The notes below the pieces were generated by a model, which saw nothing but the letters and a program-made list of their open reading frames with translations, searched no databases and was not told the origin of the DNA. Made by a program: the position numbers and the translations under genes. Below are positions 27,248 to 36,273 of a DNA stretch of 64,000 bases, one piece after another. Origin of the DNA: Myxococcales bacterium 68-20 (GTDB lineage: Bacteria; Myxococcota_A; Polyangia; Polyangiales; Polyangiaceae); the NCBI GenBank assembly GCA_001899635.1, contig MKVQ01000036.1, positions 62,001 to 126,000 of the forward strand, written 5' to 3'. Position 1 is the first letter of the stretch. The number at the start of each line of letters is the position of its first letter.

Positions 27248-30200
27248 CTACGCGTCGACTGTGGCGTTGCTTCCCTGACCAAAACGCTTTGCCACGGATT
27301 CCGCCGCGTTCTTCTGGCCGAGGCCGAGCAGCCTCGCACAGGCCTCTTCCTTGTGCCATCTGGCCTGTTCGAACGCCTCACGGCTCCTCGTCTCGTGGAG
27401 CCTGGCGAGGAAGGCGTCCATCGCGGTCGCGTGGGCCAGGGCCACGAACATCGCGTTCTGCGATCGCTCGGCCGCTTCGACGGCGGCACGCGCACGCTCG
27501 ACGGCTGCATCGACGTTCACGCGGGCGAGCTCGACTTCCGCCAGCGCACGCGCGCTGTCGGCGAGCACGTCCAGGTACCCGCCCTCTTCGGCGAGCCGGC
27601 AGGCGCGATCGAGCTCGGAGGCAGCGACCTCGTGCTCGCCGAGCGCGAGCTTGACCTGTCCGAGGTTCGAATGACCGATCGCCTCGCGTGCGAGCCATCG
27701 CGCCTTCTTGGCCGCCGCGAGCGCGCGCTCGTAGTAGAGCGCCGCCGCCGGGAAGTCTCCGCGAGTGTACGCGACGCCGCCGAGGTTCACGAAGCCATCG
27801 GGCATCCCTTGGATGTCGCCTCCGAGCTCGCGCAGCTCGAGCGCCGCCTTGTAGGCCTCCTCGGCCTTCCCGAGGTCGCCCCCGTGGAAGTGGATCGCGC
27901 CCTCGGCGTCCTTGAGGCGCGCCATCGCCACATGCCAGCTCGCGTCACGCACGTGGAGCTCACGCCCGACGCGGATGCCCTCCTCGACGTCGACCTTCGC
28001 GCCATCACGATCGCCGCGCGACGAGCGCTGGAATGCGCGCGCGGCGTGGACGCGCATGTGGAGCAGGCTGGGAGGCTGCACCTTGCATGTCTCGGCGGCG
28101 CGGCCGAGGAGATCGATCGACTCGTCGATGCGGCCATACTCCTTCAGCACGAGCCCGCGCTCGAGGAGGAGCCATCCATGAACGGCGTCCTCGCCACCAA
28201 CCCCGGCCGCGCGGAGATCCTCCTCGGCGGCGTCGAGCGAACGGAGCGCGTCTTCGAAGCGACCCGTGCGCGCCTCGGCGGCAGCGCGCTCGCGCAGCAC
28301 GCCGGCGCGTGAGATCCGCTCGTCGGAGCTCGTCTCGTCCTTCCACAGCTCGGAGACGCGCTCGAAGAAGCCGATCGCTTCCGGATACGCGCAGACGCCG
28401 ACGGCTTGGCGGGCGGCGTTGAGGAAGAGGCGGCGCGCGCGCGGGCGATCGCCGGCGGCCTCGAGATGCTGCGCGAGGTTCGCCTGCCCGCCCTCCCAGA
28501 GCTCGCCGCTTCCCGAGAGCCAGTCGGCGACCTTGCGATGAAGCACCACCGACTGCGCGCGCGGGACGAGCTCGTAGGCGGCATCGCAGAGCGCCTGCGT
28601 CGCGAAGGACAGCTCGCGCTCCCCCGACACGCTCGACGTCGGCTGCGCCTTTATGAGCTCGCGCGAGCGGAGCGTGTCGAGGCTCGTCATGAGCTCGTCT
28701 CTCGGCACGTCGGGGAGGAGCTCACCGAGGACACCGACCCAGAACACGCGCCCGACGACGGAGGCGACCTTGAGGATCTCCTTGTGCGCAGGGAGGAGGC
28801 CATCGAGACGCGCCTGGAGGACGCCGCGGACCGTGTCGGGGAGATCGAGCTTCGCCGATCGGTTCTTGTCCCATTTGATCGGGACGTGCTGGTCGTCGAC
28901 CCAGAGCGCACCGCGATCGACCAGCAGGCGCACGAGCTCCTTGCACAGCTCCGGGTTGCCCTCCGCGCGGCGGATGATCTCGCGCTTCACGTCGCGCGGG
29001 AAGCTCGGCACCTGACGGAACAGGTCGTCGAGGAACCGCTCCATCACGTCTTCGCCGAAGGGCTGGAGGTCGATCCTGGTCCGCACGTCCGCGCCGGAGA
29101 GCCAGGCAGGTACGTGCTCGCTCGACTCCGGTCGCGACGAGACCAACAGGAACACGCGCTCGCGGCGGAGCGATCGAATGAGGTACTGGAGGAGCTCGAG
29201 CGAGCTCTGGTCGCTCCACTGCACCTGCTCGGCGAGCATCACGACGGGCCTACTCCTGGCCAGCCTGCGGACCCAATCGGCGAACGCGCTGATGGTCCGC
29301 GTCGCGTCGGTGGAGAGCTCGGTCTCGAGGAGCGGAAGGGCCGGCGTGGGAGCGACGAGATCGGCGAGCAAGCGGCCCGCGTCGCGGCCGTCTTCGATCT
29401 CGTTCGCGTCCCACGCATTCGCGACGGCGTCGACGACGCGCGCACGCACGGCCTCGGGAGACTCGTCGACGCGCACGTTGAAGCGCGCACGGAGCATCTT
29501 GCCGACGAAGCCGAGCGGAGCGACGCCGAGCACACGCGTCGCATGAAGGATGTGGGGAGAAGACTCGCGCGCGCCGAGGGCGATCCGAAGCTGCTTCAGG
29601 AGGTGCCCCTTGCCGAGGCCCATCTCGCCGACGATCTCGGCGACGCGCAGCGCCCCCGAGACCTCCACTGCCTCGTAGAGGCGGAGCAGCAGCGCGAGCT
29701 CCGCCTGCCTCGCGAAGAACGGCGTGCCGGAAGCGCTCCTGAGGCGCACGGAGCTCGCGGGCTCGTCGTCACGCTCACCCGCGACGCGGAAGACGGGCAG
29801 CGGATCGCCGTCGCTCTTGAGCTGGATCGGCTGCGTACTCACGAGCTCGAAGTGATCGTGGACGAGGCGCTCGGTGGGGCCGCCCACGAGGACCTCGCCG
29901 GGCTGCGCCCCCGACTCGATGCGGCTCGCGAGGTTGACCGTCGCGCCCATGATGTCGGGCACCGCTCGCGTTCCCGCACCGACCGAGCCGACCATCACGA
30001 GCCCGGTGTTCACGCCGACGCGAAGCGCGACGTCGTGATGACCACGCGCGCGTGCGACCTCGCGGATGCGTCCGGTCATCGCGATGGCGGCACGCACCGC
30101 GCGCACCGCGTCGTCTTCGTGCGCGACGGGCACGCCGAAGACGGCCATGACCTTGTCGCCGATGTACTTGAGGACCGTCCCGCCCTCGCGCTCGACCTCG

Positions 30201-31369
30201 CGCGCGAGCGGCTCGAAGAAGGCCTTCGCGAGCTCGTGGACGCTGTCGGGCTCGAGGTCGCTCGACAGCGCGCTGAACCCGACGATGTCTGCGAAGAGCA
30301 CCGTCGCGAGCTTGCGCTCCTCCGCCCACCGGCCGCTCCCGACGGCCGATCGAGGAGGCTGCGAGCCCAGGCCCGAAGTCGACGGCGACCCGCTCGGGAG
30401 CAACACACCCGAATCTCCGGCGCCTGTCGACGTCGGCGACCGTGAAGCCGGGAGCGCGGCCCGCAGCGCGCTCTGCATCGCGCGCGCGTTCGGCCAGCGG
30501 TCTTCTTTCTTGAACGCGAGCGCGCGGTCGACGACGTCTACGAGAGCCTTCGGCGCGTCCGGCGCCACCTGCGCCAGCGACTTCGCCTGCGCCGTGGCGG
30601 CCGCGATCACCACCTCCATGTGCGTCTTCGCGTCGTGGACGATGCGCCCGGACACGAGCATGAACAGGGTCGCGCCGACCGCCCAGATGTCGCTCGCTGC
30701 GTCGACGTCGTCCGTACGCCCGAGCGCTTGCTCCGGCGGCATGAACGCAGGTGTACCGATGGTGACTCCCGTGCGCGTCCGCAGATGGGGCGAGGACACC
30801 TCGTCGGGAGGGAGGTCATCGACACCGCTCGTCGTGCGGAGGCGCGCGATGCCGAAGTCGAGCACCTTCACGAGGCTCGGCGCGGCGGCCGAAGCTCTGG
30901 TCAGGAAGACGTTCTCCGGCTTCACATCGCGATGGACGATGCCCGACGCATGCGCGGCCACGAGCACGTCGAGCAGGCCATCCCCGAGGAGCGCCACGTC
31001 CTCGAACGGCAGCCGGCCCCCGAGCCGGCGGAGCCGCGCGTCTGCGGTCTCGCCTTCGAGCAGCTCCATGACGAGAAACGCAGCGCCGTCCTCGGTCTCG
31101 TCGTCGTCGAGCACCCGCACGACGCCGGAATGGTTCACCGCATTCGCGACGTACCCCTCCCGCGCGAACCGCGCCCGGATGTCGCCGAGCATGGAGAGCT
31201 GCGGGTGCAGGATCTTCAGCGCGACACGGCTTCCGTTGCGGTGCGTGGCGGCATAGACCGCGCCCATTCCGCCGACGCCGAGGAGCTTGTCGACGCGCCA
31301 CTTGCCCCGGATGCGGGTGCCCACGCGCGCCTGCGCAACGTCGCTGAGGCTCGGGTGAATGGGAGGCAC
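27248..31369 (-). CDS. Ser/Thr kinase-adenylate cyclase-AAA-TPR fusion protein
   Basis: About 1373 residues from GTG 31369 (frame open to 31435). Residues ~25-290 are a eukaryotic-type kinase: glycine loop GVGGMGAVY, catalytic Lys52 (VALKIL), HRDVKPEN with Asp148, DFG at 171, GTPAFMPPEQ. Residues ~350-500 are a class III cyclase with metal Asp361 (FADIVGFS) and Asp405 (YIGDKVMAVFG) and transition-state Asn/Arg (VNLASRIE). An AAA/STAND-like region follows, but its Walker A reads GEMGLGKG without Ser/Thr and Walker B reads VVMLAEQ without Asp. TPR-like helices fill the C-terminus. It is probably a cytoplasmic signalling hub linking phosphorylation and cAMP. Confidence 0.88.
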   Translation of the reverse strand: MPPIHPSLSDVAQARVGTRIRGKWRVDKLLGVGGMGAVYAATHRNGSRVALKILHPQLSMLGDIRARFAREGYVANAVNHSGVVRVLDDDETEDGAAFLVMELLEGETADARLRRLGGRLPFEDVALLGDGLLDVLVAAHASGIVHRDVKPENVFLTRASAAAPSLVKVLDFGIARLRTTSGVDDLPPDEVSSPHLRTRTGVTIGTPAFMPPEQALGRTDDVDAASDIWAVGATLFMLVSGRIVHDAKTHMEVVIAAATAQAKSLAQVAPDAPKALVDVVDRALAFKKEDRWPNARAMQSALRAALPASRSPTSTGAGDSGVLLPSGSPSTSGLGSQPPRSAVGSGRWAEERKLATVLFADIVGFSALSSDLEPDSVHELAKAFFEPLAREVEREGGTVLKYIGDKVMAVFGVPVAHEDDAVRAVRAAIAMTGRIREVARARGHHDVALRVGVNTGLVMVGSVGAGTRAVPDIMGATVNLASRIESGAQPGEVLVGGPTERLVHDHFELVSTQPIQLKSDGDPLPVFRVAGERDDEPASSVRLRSASGTPFFARQAELALLLRLYEAVEVSGALRVAEIVGEMGLGKGHLLKQLRIALGARESSPHILHATRVLGVAPLGFVGKMLRARFNVRVDESPEAVRARVVDAVANAWDANEIEDGRDAGRLLADLVAPTPALPLLETELSTDATRTISAFADWVRRLARSRPVVMLAEQVQWSDQSSLELLQYLIRSLRRERVFLLVSSRPESSEHVPAWLSGADVRTRIDLQPFGEDVMERFLDDLFRQVPSFPRDVKREIIRRAEGNPELCKELVRLLVDRGALWVDDQHVPIKWDKNRSAKLDLPDTVRGVLQARLDGLLPAHKEILKVASVVGRVFWVGVLGELLPDVPRDELMTSLDTLRSRELIKAQPTSSVSGERELSFATQALCDAAYELVPRAQSVVLHRKVADWLSGSGELWEGGQANLAQHLEAAGDRPRARRLFLNAARQAVGVCAYPEAIGFFERVSELWKDETSSDERISRAGVLRERAAAEARTGRFEDALRSLDAAEEDLRAAGVGGEDAVHGWLLLERGLVLKEYGRIDESIDLLGRAAETCKVQPPSLLHMRVHAARAFQRSSRGDRDGAKVDVEEGIRVGRELHVRDASWHVAMARLKDAEGAIHFHGGDLGKAEEAYKAALELRELGGDIQGMPDGFVNLGGVAYTRGDFPAAALYYERALAAAKKARWLAREAIGHSNLGQVKLALGEHEVAASELDRACRLAEEGGYLDVLADSARALAEVELARVNVDAAVERARAAVEAAERSQNAMFVALAHATAMDAFLARLHETRSREAFEQARWHKEEACARLLGLGQKNAAESVAKRFGQGSNATVDA

Positions 31370-31551
31370 GGCCAGCTCGCTCGGTTCTCTCGATCGCCAC
31401 GTCGTGGAGACGCCGCACGAGGATACCACGAGCACCTCGCCCCTTCCGACGCCACCCGCTCGTTCCCGAACCTCGCGTGGACTCCCATGTCATCGAGCAG
31501 CGACGCGAGCGCGATCGTTGCTCGACGATCGCGGCGCTCCCTCGATGCTGG

Positions 31552-32670
31552 TCAGGCCTGGCCGGGCGTCGTGCTCTTCGCGCTGAGCTGCACCGCAGGC
31601 ACCGCCGCCCCGCTCGCCTCCGACGTCACCTCGTCGGGGAACGCCTTGAGCTCCTCGCTCACGCGTCGCACGTACTGCTGCTTGACGTGGAACGGCAAGA
31701 ACGCGCTCTTGAACCCGGACAGGATGATCTGCTTCAGGTCCGACATCGAGAAGCCCATCACCTTGTGACAGAGCCACAGCTCCTTCGAGACGGTGGTGTC
31801 GGTGACGAGGCGGTTGTCGGTGTTCACGGTCACCCGGAGACCGAGGTTCTTGTAAAGCTTGATCGGGTGGCTCGCGAGATCGCGGATGGCGCCGGTCTGC
31901 ACGTTCGACGACGGGCAGCACTCGAGGCTGATGCGGTGATCGTTGACGTAGTGGAGCAGGTCGCCGTCCTCGCGAAGGCGGCAGCCATGACCGATGCGAT
32001 GCGCGCCGCAGACGTGGATCGCCTGGTGGATCGACTCGGGGCCGTATGCCTCGCCAGCGTGGATGGTGACGTTGATGTTGTTGTCGCGAACGAGCTGGAA
32101 CGCCGCGCGATGATGCTTGGCCGGGTGATCGTACTCGGCGCCCGCGAGGTCGTAGCCGACGACGCCGCGATTCTTGTACGCGACCGCGAGCTCCGCCATC
32201 TCGAGCGAGCTCTCGGGTGACACGTTGCGGATCCCGCAGATGATGACGTTCGACTCGATGCCGTACTCGTCCTGCGCCGCGCGGAGTCCCTCGAGCACCG
32301 CCTCGACGACGTTGGTGAGCTTCAAGCCTCGACGCGTGTGCAGCATCGGCGAGTAGCGCACCTCCATGTAGCGGACGTTCTCGCGCGCCGCGTCCTCGGC
32401 CAGCTCGTAGGCTGCGCGGGTGAGTGACTCGGCGGTCTGGAGCACGCGGAGCGTCACGTCGAACGCCTTCAGATACTCGACCAGCGAGCCGCAGTTCATC
32501 CCGAGGTTCATGGCCTTGCGAAGGCCGTCCTCGTCGTTCGCCGGCAGCTCGATCCTGCCTTTTTCCGCGAGATCCAGGATGGTCGCGATGCGGAGCGAGC
32601 CGTCGAGGTGGACGTGGAGGTCCGTCTTCGGGAGCTTCTGGATGATCTCGAGGGGAAGCGTGGGCGACAT
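31552..32670 (-). CDS. add: Adenosine deaminase
   Basis: 372 residues, with the metal and catalytic motifs of the family in order: TDLHVHLDGS (two zinc His), VTIHAGE (zinc His and catalytic Glu), HRIGHG, and VNTDNRLV with the zinc Asp. In the last motif the usual second Asp and Pro are Asn and Arg, as in a known bacterial add subgroup. It converts adenosine to inosine in purine salvage. ATG 32670 is chosen because the homologous region (MSPTLPLEIIQKLPKTDLH) starts there, although the frame continues upstream over the next gene. Confidence 0.92.
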   Translation of the reverse strand: MSPTLPLEIIQKLPKTDLHVHLDGSLRIATILDLAEKGRIELPANDEDGLRKAMNLGMNCGSLVEYLKAFDVTLRVLQTAESLTRAAYELAEDAARENVRYMEVRYSPMLHTRRGLKLTNVVEAVLEGLRAAQDEYGIESNVIICGIRNVSPESSLEMAELAVAYKNRGVVGYDLAGAEYDHPAKHHRAAFQLVRDNNINVTIHAGEAYGPESIHQAIHVCGAHRIGHGCRLREDGDLLHYVNDHRISLECCPSSNVQTGAIRDLASHPIKLYKNLGLRVTVNTDNRLVTDTTVSKELWLCHKVMGFSMSDLKQIILSGFKSAFLPFHVKQQYVRRVSEELKAFPDEVTSEASGAAVPAVQLSAKSTTPGQA

Positions 32671-32796
32671 GTCCGTGCATATCACGGCCCAGTCCCCCCA
32701 AGGAATGCTGCACACATGTTGCGGCCCGATCCGTGTCATCCTTCGGCTCGGTGCGGCCTTGCTCGCGGGGCGGCTGCTCGCTCTCGACCACGCCTC

Positions 32797-33618
32797 ATGT
32801 ACCGCCAGCACGCTCGTTTCAAGAAGCCGCCGACGCTGATCGAGTACCGGACTCGCTGGTTTCGTCCGTGGCTCATCATCGTCGGCCTCGGCCTGTTCGT
32901 GGGCGGGCTCGTGGCGGTCGGCGGGCACCATGCGACCCTGCTCTCCTGCTCGCGGGCCGGAGACGAGCGCGGCTCGTGCCACGTGCGGCGCTACGCGCTG
33001 GTCGGATCGCTGGACCTCGACATCTTCGCGGACCACATCGCCACGCTCGACGTGAAGATCCGCACCGGCTCGAAGGGTGGCAAGTACGCCAACGTGTACC
33101 TGGTCACGACCCCATCGAGCGGCTACGGGGTCATCGACGTCGAGAGCGGCACGTGGGGCAACATCAATCCCGAGCGAGCCCTCGACGCCCGAGCGCGCAT
33201 CGACGCCTTCAAGGTCGGTAGGATCCAGGCGTTCGAGACATGGCTGACGCCCGGGTTCAACACCCTCGCGCTGACGATCATGGGGCTCGTCCTCCTCGGG
33301 CTCGGCGGCACGATCCTCCGCGACCAGATTCGTCAGATTCTCCCGATCCGCATCGTCGTGGATCACGCACGCGAGGTCGTCGTCCTCTCGCAGCACGAAG
33401 TGCCCTTCGACGAGATCGACGACGTCACCGTCGAGCTCGGTCGCGCGCACTACTGGTCGAGCGGCAAGAACGAGTACATCCCCGGCCACCGCGTCGTCGT
33501 GGTCCGGAAGTTCGGCGACGACATCCCTGCAACGAAGGACTTCCGCGCCGGCGACCACCAAGTGCACGACGGAGCCCGCAAGGCGCTCCTGCGCGCGCTC
33601 GGGCGAGACCCGAGCTGA
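32797..33618 (+). CDS. Two-helix membrane protein, unknown
   Basis: 273 residues. A hydrophobic segment near residues 25-43 (WLIIVGLGLFVGGLVAVGG) and another near 155-175 (LALTIMGLVLLGLGGTIL) flank a ~110-residue extracytoplasmic part that contains a Cys pair (SCSRAGDERGSCHV). The C-terminal half (IRIVVDHAREVVVLSQHEVPFDEIDD) is predicted cytoplasmic and beta-rich. No family is recognised. It is divergent from adenosine deaminase and followed by an antiporter gene after 209 bases that include a short TG-rich run. Confidence 0.75.
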   Translation: MYRQHARFKKPPTLIEYRTRWFRPWLIIVGLGLFVGGLVAVGGHHATLLSCSRAGDERGSCHVRRYALVGSLDLDIFADHIATLDVKIRTGSKGGKYANVYLVTTPSSGYGVIDVESGTWGNINPERALDARARIDAFKVGRIQAFETWLTPGFNTLALTIMGLVLLGLGGTILRDQIRQILPIRIVVDHAREVVVLSQHEVPFDEIDDVTVELGRAHYWSSGKNEYIPGHRVVVVRKFGDDIPATKDFRAGDHQVHDGARKALLRALGRDPS

Positions 33619-33827
33619 TGCCCCTGACGACGTAAGACGACGCGTCCGACACCCGCGCCTCGCACGCGTTCGACGTTCGAGTCGACATCGCATGTGTGCG
33701 TGTGCGCGTGTGCGCTCGCGGGAGCGCTGTGGCGTTCTCGCACGCCTCGTCCGCGCCTCGCGACGCGCGACGCCGATTGGGATCTCGGACCTCTCCCGAG
33801 CCTCGGACCCTCGTGCTAGGCCGGAGT

Positions 33828-35933
33828 GTGCACGGCGATCACGACCTCTTGAAGGCGCTCACGGTCGTGCTCGGCACGGCCGGCGCCGCGGCGCTTCTCT
33901 CGAAGCGCCTGCACCAGCCCGTCGTGCTGGGGTACATCGTCGCGGGTCTCGTCGTCGGCCCGAACGTCGGCGTCCCGCTCGTCGCCGATCCGGAGGTCGT
34001 GAGCACGCTGTCCGAGCTCGGCGTCGTGTTGCTCATGTTCTCGCTCGGGCTGGAATTCAGCCTTCGGAAGCTGATCCGCGTCGGCGCGGGGGTCGCCATC
34101 ACGGCGATCATCCAGTGCAGCCTGCTCTTCTGGCTCGGCTTCACCGTCGGACGGGCCTTCGGCTGGACGACGCTGGAGAGCCTCTTCACGGGCGCGATCC
34201 TCGCGATCTCGAGCACCACGATCATCGCGAAGGCGTTCGACGAGCAGGGGATCAAGGGACGGATGCGCGAGCTCGTCGTCGGCGTGCTCATCGTCGAGGA
34301 CCTCATCGCCATCCTCCTCATGGCGACCCTCACCGCGGTGGCCAACGGCGCGGGTCTGTCCGCCGGCGCGCTCGCGAGCACCGCGGCGCGCCTCGCCGGG
34401 TTCCTCGTCGCCCTCGTGGTGCTCGGGCTCCTCGTCATTCCGCGCGCGACCCGGCGCATCACCGCCATGAAGCGCCCCGAGGTCACGCTCGTGGCCAGCG
34501 TGGCAGTCTGCTTCGGGATCGCGCTGCTCGCCCGCGAGCTCGGCTACTCGGTCGCGCTCGGCGCCTTCCTCGCCGGCTCGCTGATCGCGGAGTCGGGAGA
34601 GGAGCTGGTCATCGAGCACCTCGTGCGCCCGGTGCGCGATCTGTTCGGAGCCGTCTTCTTCGTTTCGGTCGGCATGATGATGGACCCGAGCCTGATGGCG
34701 CAGCACTGGGTGCCGATCCTCGTCCTGACTGTGATCGTCGTCGTCGGGAAGATCGTGGGCGTCGGCCTGGGCGCGTTCCTCACCGGCAACGGCGCGCGAA
34801 CGTCGATCCAGGCAGGCATGAGCCTCGCCCAGATCGGCGAGTTCTCATTCATCATCGCTGCGCTCGGGCTGTCACTCGGGGCGACGCGCGAGTTCATCTA
34901 CCCCGTCGCCGTCGCGGTCTCGGCGATCACGACCCTCCTCACCCCCTGGCTCATCCGCGCATCGGTACCGGTCGCGAGCTGGGTCGATCGGACGCTCCCA
35001 GGCCCGCTCCAGACACTGGTCTCGCTCTACGGGAGCTGGCTCGAGCACCTCCGGCCGAGCACCGAAGGTCCCGCGAGCACCCTCGCGATCCGGAGCCTCT
35101 TGAAGAGGCTCATCCTCGATGCCGTCGTGCTCGCGGTGATCGTCGTCGCCGGCGCGCTCGGCGCTCGCCACGCGCGCGCGTTCCTGGTCGCGCGGGATCT
35201 GATGCCGCCCGAGATCGCGGGGGCGATCACCATCGCGCTCGTCGCCCTCATCGCAGCGCCTTTCTGCATCGGCATCGTTCGCGTCGGTCGCAAGCTCGGC
35301 ACGACGCTGGCGGATCTCGCGCTCCCTCCGCCCCTGGAGAGCTCCCAGCTCGATCTCGCCGCTGCTGCTCGCCGCGCCCTCGTCGTGACATTGCAGCTCG
35401 CGATGATCCTGCTCGTCGGAGCTCCGTTCGTCGCGATCACCCAGCCCTTCCTTCCGGGTCTCCACGGCGCCGAGCTGTTCTTCGGCATCCTCGTCATCGT
35501 CGCGCTCGCTTCGTGGCGCAGCGCGCGAAACCTGGAAGGACACGTGCGCGCGGGCGCGCAGGTCATCGCCGAGCTGCTCTCTCGGCAGAGCCGCGAGCCC
35601 GCGATGACGGCGCCGGTTCCCGGTGGGCTCACCGTCGCCTTGCAGGGTTTAGGCGAGCCGATCGCGATCGGCGTGTCGGAGGGCAGCCCAGCGGCAGAGC
35701 GGACGCTTTCCGAGCTGAACCTCCGCGGGCTCACCGGCGCCACCGTGCTCGCGATCACGCGCGGTGACTCGGCGCTCCTCGTCCCCACGGCCGACGAGCG
35801 GCTTCACGCGGGCGACGTCCTCGCCGTGGCGGGCACACGCGAGGCGGTCGCGTCCGCACGGGCCCTGGTGACGGGGACCGAGCCCGCCGACGGGCCGAGC
35901 GGTGAGGACGAACCTCGAGACTCGACCGACTGA
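33828..35933 (+). CDS. CPA2-type cation:proton antiporter with RCK-C domain
   Basis: About 701 residues from GTG 33828 (an earlier GTG at 33813 is possible). Twelve or more helices of the Na/H exchanger fold include QPVVLGYIVAGLVVGPNVGV, LSELGVVLLMFSLGLEFSL and FFVSVGMMMDPSL, characteristic of KefB/YbaL-like CPA2 proteins. After a helical linker, residues ~620-690 form a TrkA-C/RCK-C domain (LRGLTGATVLAITRGDSALL). The NAD-binding RCK-N domain usual in Kef proteins is missing. It probably exchanges K+ or Na+ for protons, gated by a ligand on RCK-C. Confidence 0.9.
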   Translation: MHGDHDLLKALTVVLGTAGAAALLSKRLHQPVVLGYIVAGLVVGPNVGVPLVADPEVVSTLSELGVVLLMFSLGLEFSLRKLIRVGAGVAITAIIQCSLLFWLGFTVGRAFGWTTLESLFTGAILAISSTTIIAKAFDEQGIKGRMRELVVGVLIVEDLIAILLMATLTAVANGAGLSAGALASTAARLAGFLVALVVLGLLVIPRATRRITAMKRPEVTLVASVAVCFGIALLARELGYSVALGAFLAGSLIAESGEELVIEHLVRPVRDLFGAVFFVSVGMMMDPSLMAQHWVPILVLTVIVVVGKIVGVGLGAFLTGNGARTSIQAGMSLAQIGEFSFIIAALGLSLGATREFIYPVAVAVSAITTLLTPWLIRASVPVASWVDRTLPGPLQTLVSLYGSWLEHLRPSTEGPASTLAIRSLLKRLILDAVVLAVIVVAGALGARHARAFLVARDLMPPEIAGAITIALVALIAAPFCIGIVRVGRKLGTTLADLALPPPLESSQLDLAAAARRALVVTLQLAMILLVGAPFVAITQPFLPGLHGAELFFGILVIVALASWRSARNLEGHVRAGAQVIAELLSRQSREPAMTAPVPGGLTVALQGLGEPIAIGVSEGSPAAERTLSELNLRGLTGATVLAITRGDSALLVPTADERLHAGDVLAVAGTREAVASARALVTGTEPADGPSGEDEPRDSTD

Positions 35934-36091
35934 GAACGCGAGCTGCTCATGCTCGGCCGTCGTCCGCTCCCATCAAAGTGAAGAAAGTGAGCCGGCCCTT
36001 CGAGCGCACGAGCTCCGCCTGGGCTCTACCGTCCGCGCGCCGATGATGTTCGTCGCGCTTTGTCTCCCCGATTGACAAGTCGCCGAACTGA

Positions 36092-36160
36092 ATGCACCCT
36101 CGCGCCGTGCGTATCGGACTCCATCATTGCCATCATCAGCACCACAACGGTGCCGGCTGA
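36092..36160 (+). CDS. hisL: Histidine operon leader peptide
   Basis: A 22-codon frame from ATG 36092 to TGA 36158, directly after an in-frame TGA. Seven of its 22 residues are histidine: one at position 2, then six within an eight-codon stretch (His-His-Cys-His-His-Gln-His-His, 36122-36145). It lies 113 bases upstream of hisG and runs into an attenuator. Such a run of His codons is the hallmark of ribosome-mediated attenuation of his operons. The ribosome site is weak, and I found no convincing promoter upstream. Confidence 0.85.
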   Translation: MHPRAVRIGLHHCHHQHHNGAG

Positions 36161-36218
36161 TGGTGTGAGTCCGTTCTACGCGAATTGAACCCACCGACGC
36201 CGGCGAGAGCCGGCGTCG
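36140..36218 (+). promoter_or_regulatory. His operon attenuator (pause, antiterminator, terminator)
   Basis: Three mutually exclusive pairings can be drawn. A pause stem joins CACCA (36140-36144) with TGGTG (36161-36165). An antiterminator joins GCCGGC (36152-36157) and GGTG (36162-36165) with CACC (36192-36195) and GCCGGC (36199-36204). The terminator is a perfect 10-bp stem CGACGCCGGC-GAGA-GCCGGCGTCG (36195-36218), followed by CGCGTTTGTG. A ribosome stalled at the leader His codons would cover the pause strand and free the antiterminator, so hisG is read when charged tRNA-His is scarce. The T-tract is short. Confidence 0.8.
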
Positions 36219-36273
36219 CGCGTTTGTGCGCTCGTCGTCGGCCGACCTCGCGTCCCTGACGAAACGAGCGCCC

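Noticed and set aside
32671-33693. N-terminal extension of adenosine deaminase (frame open to 33693).
   Set aside because: The homologous protein begins at MSPTLPLEI; the extension is antisense to the membrane protein gene and has no domain.
36072-36077. Perfect TTGACA just before the his leader, considered as its -35 box.
   Set aside because: No -10-like hexamer lies 16-18 bases downstream; that position falls inside the leader frame with GC-rich sequence.
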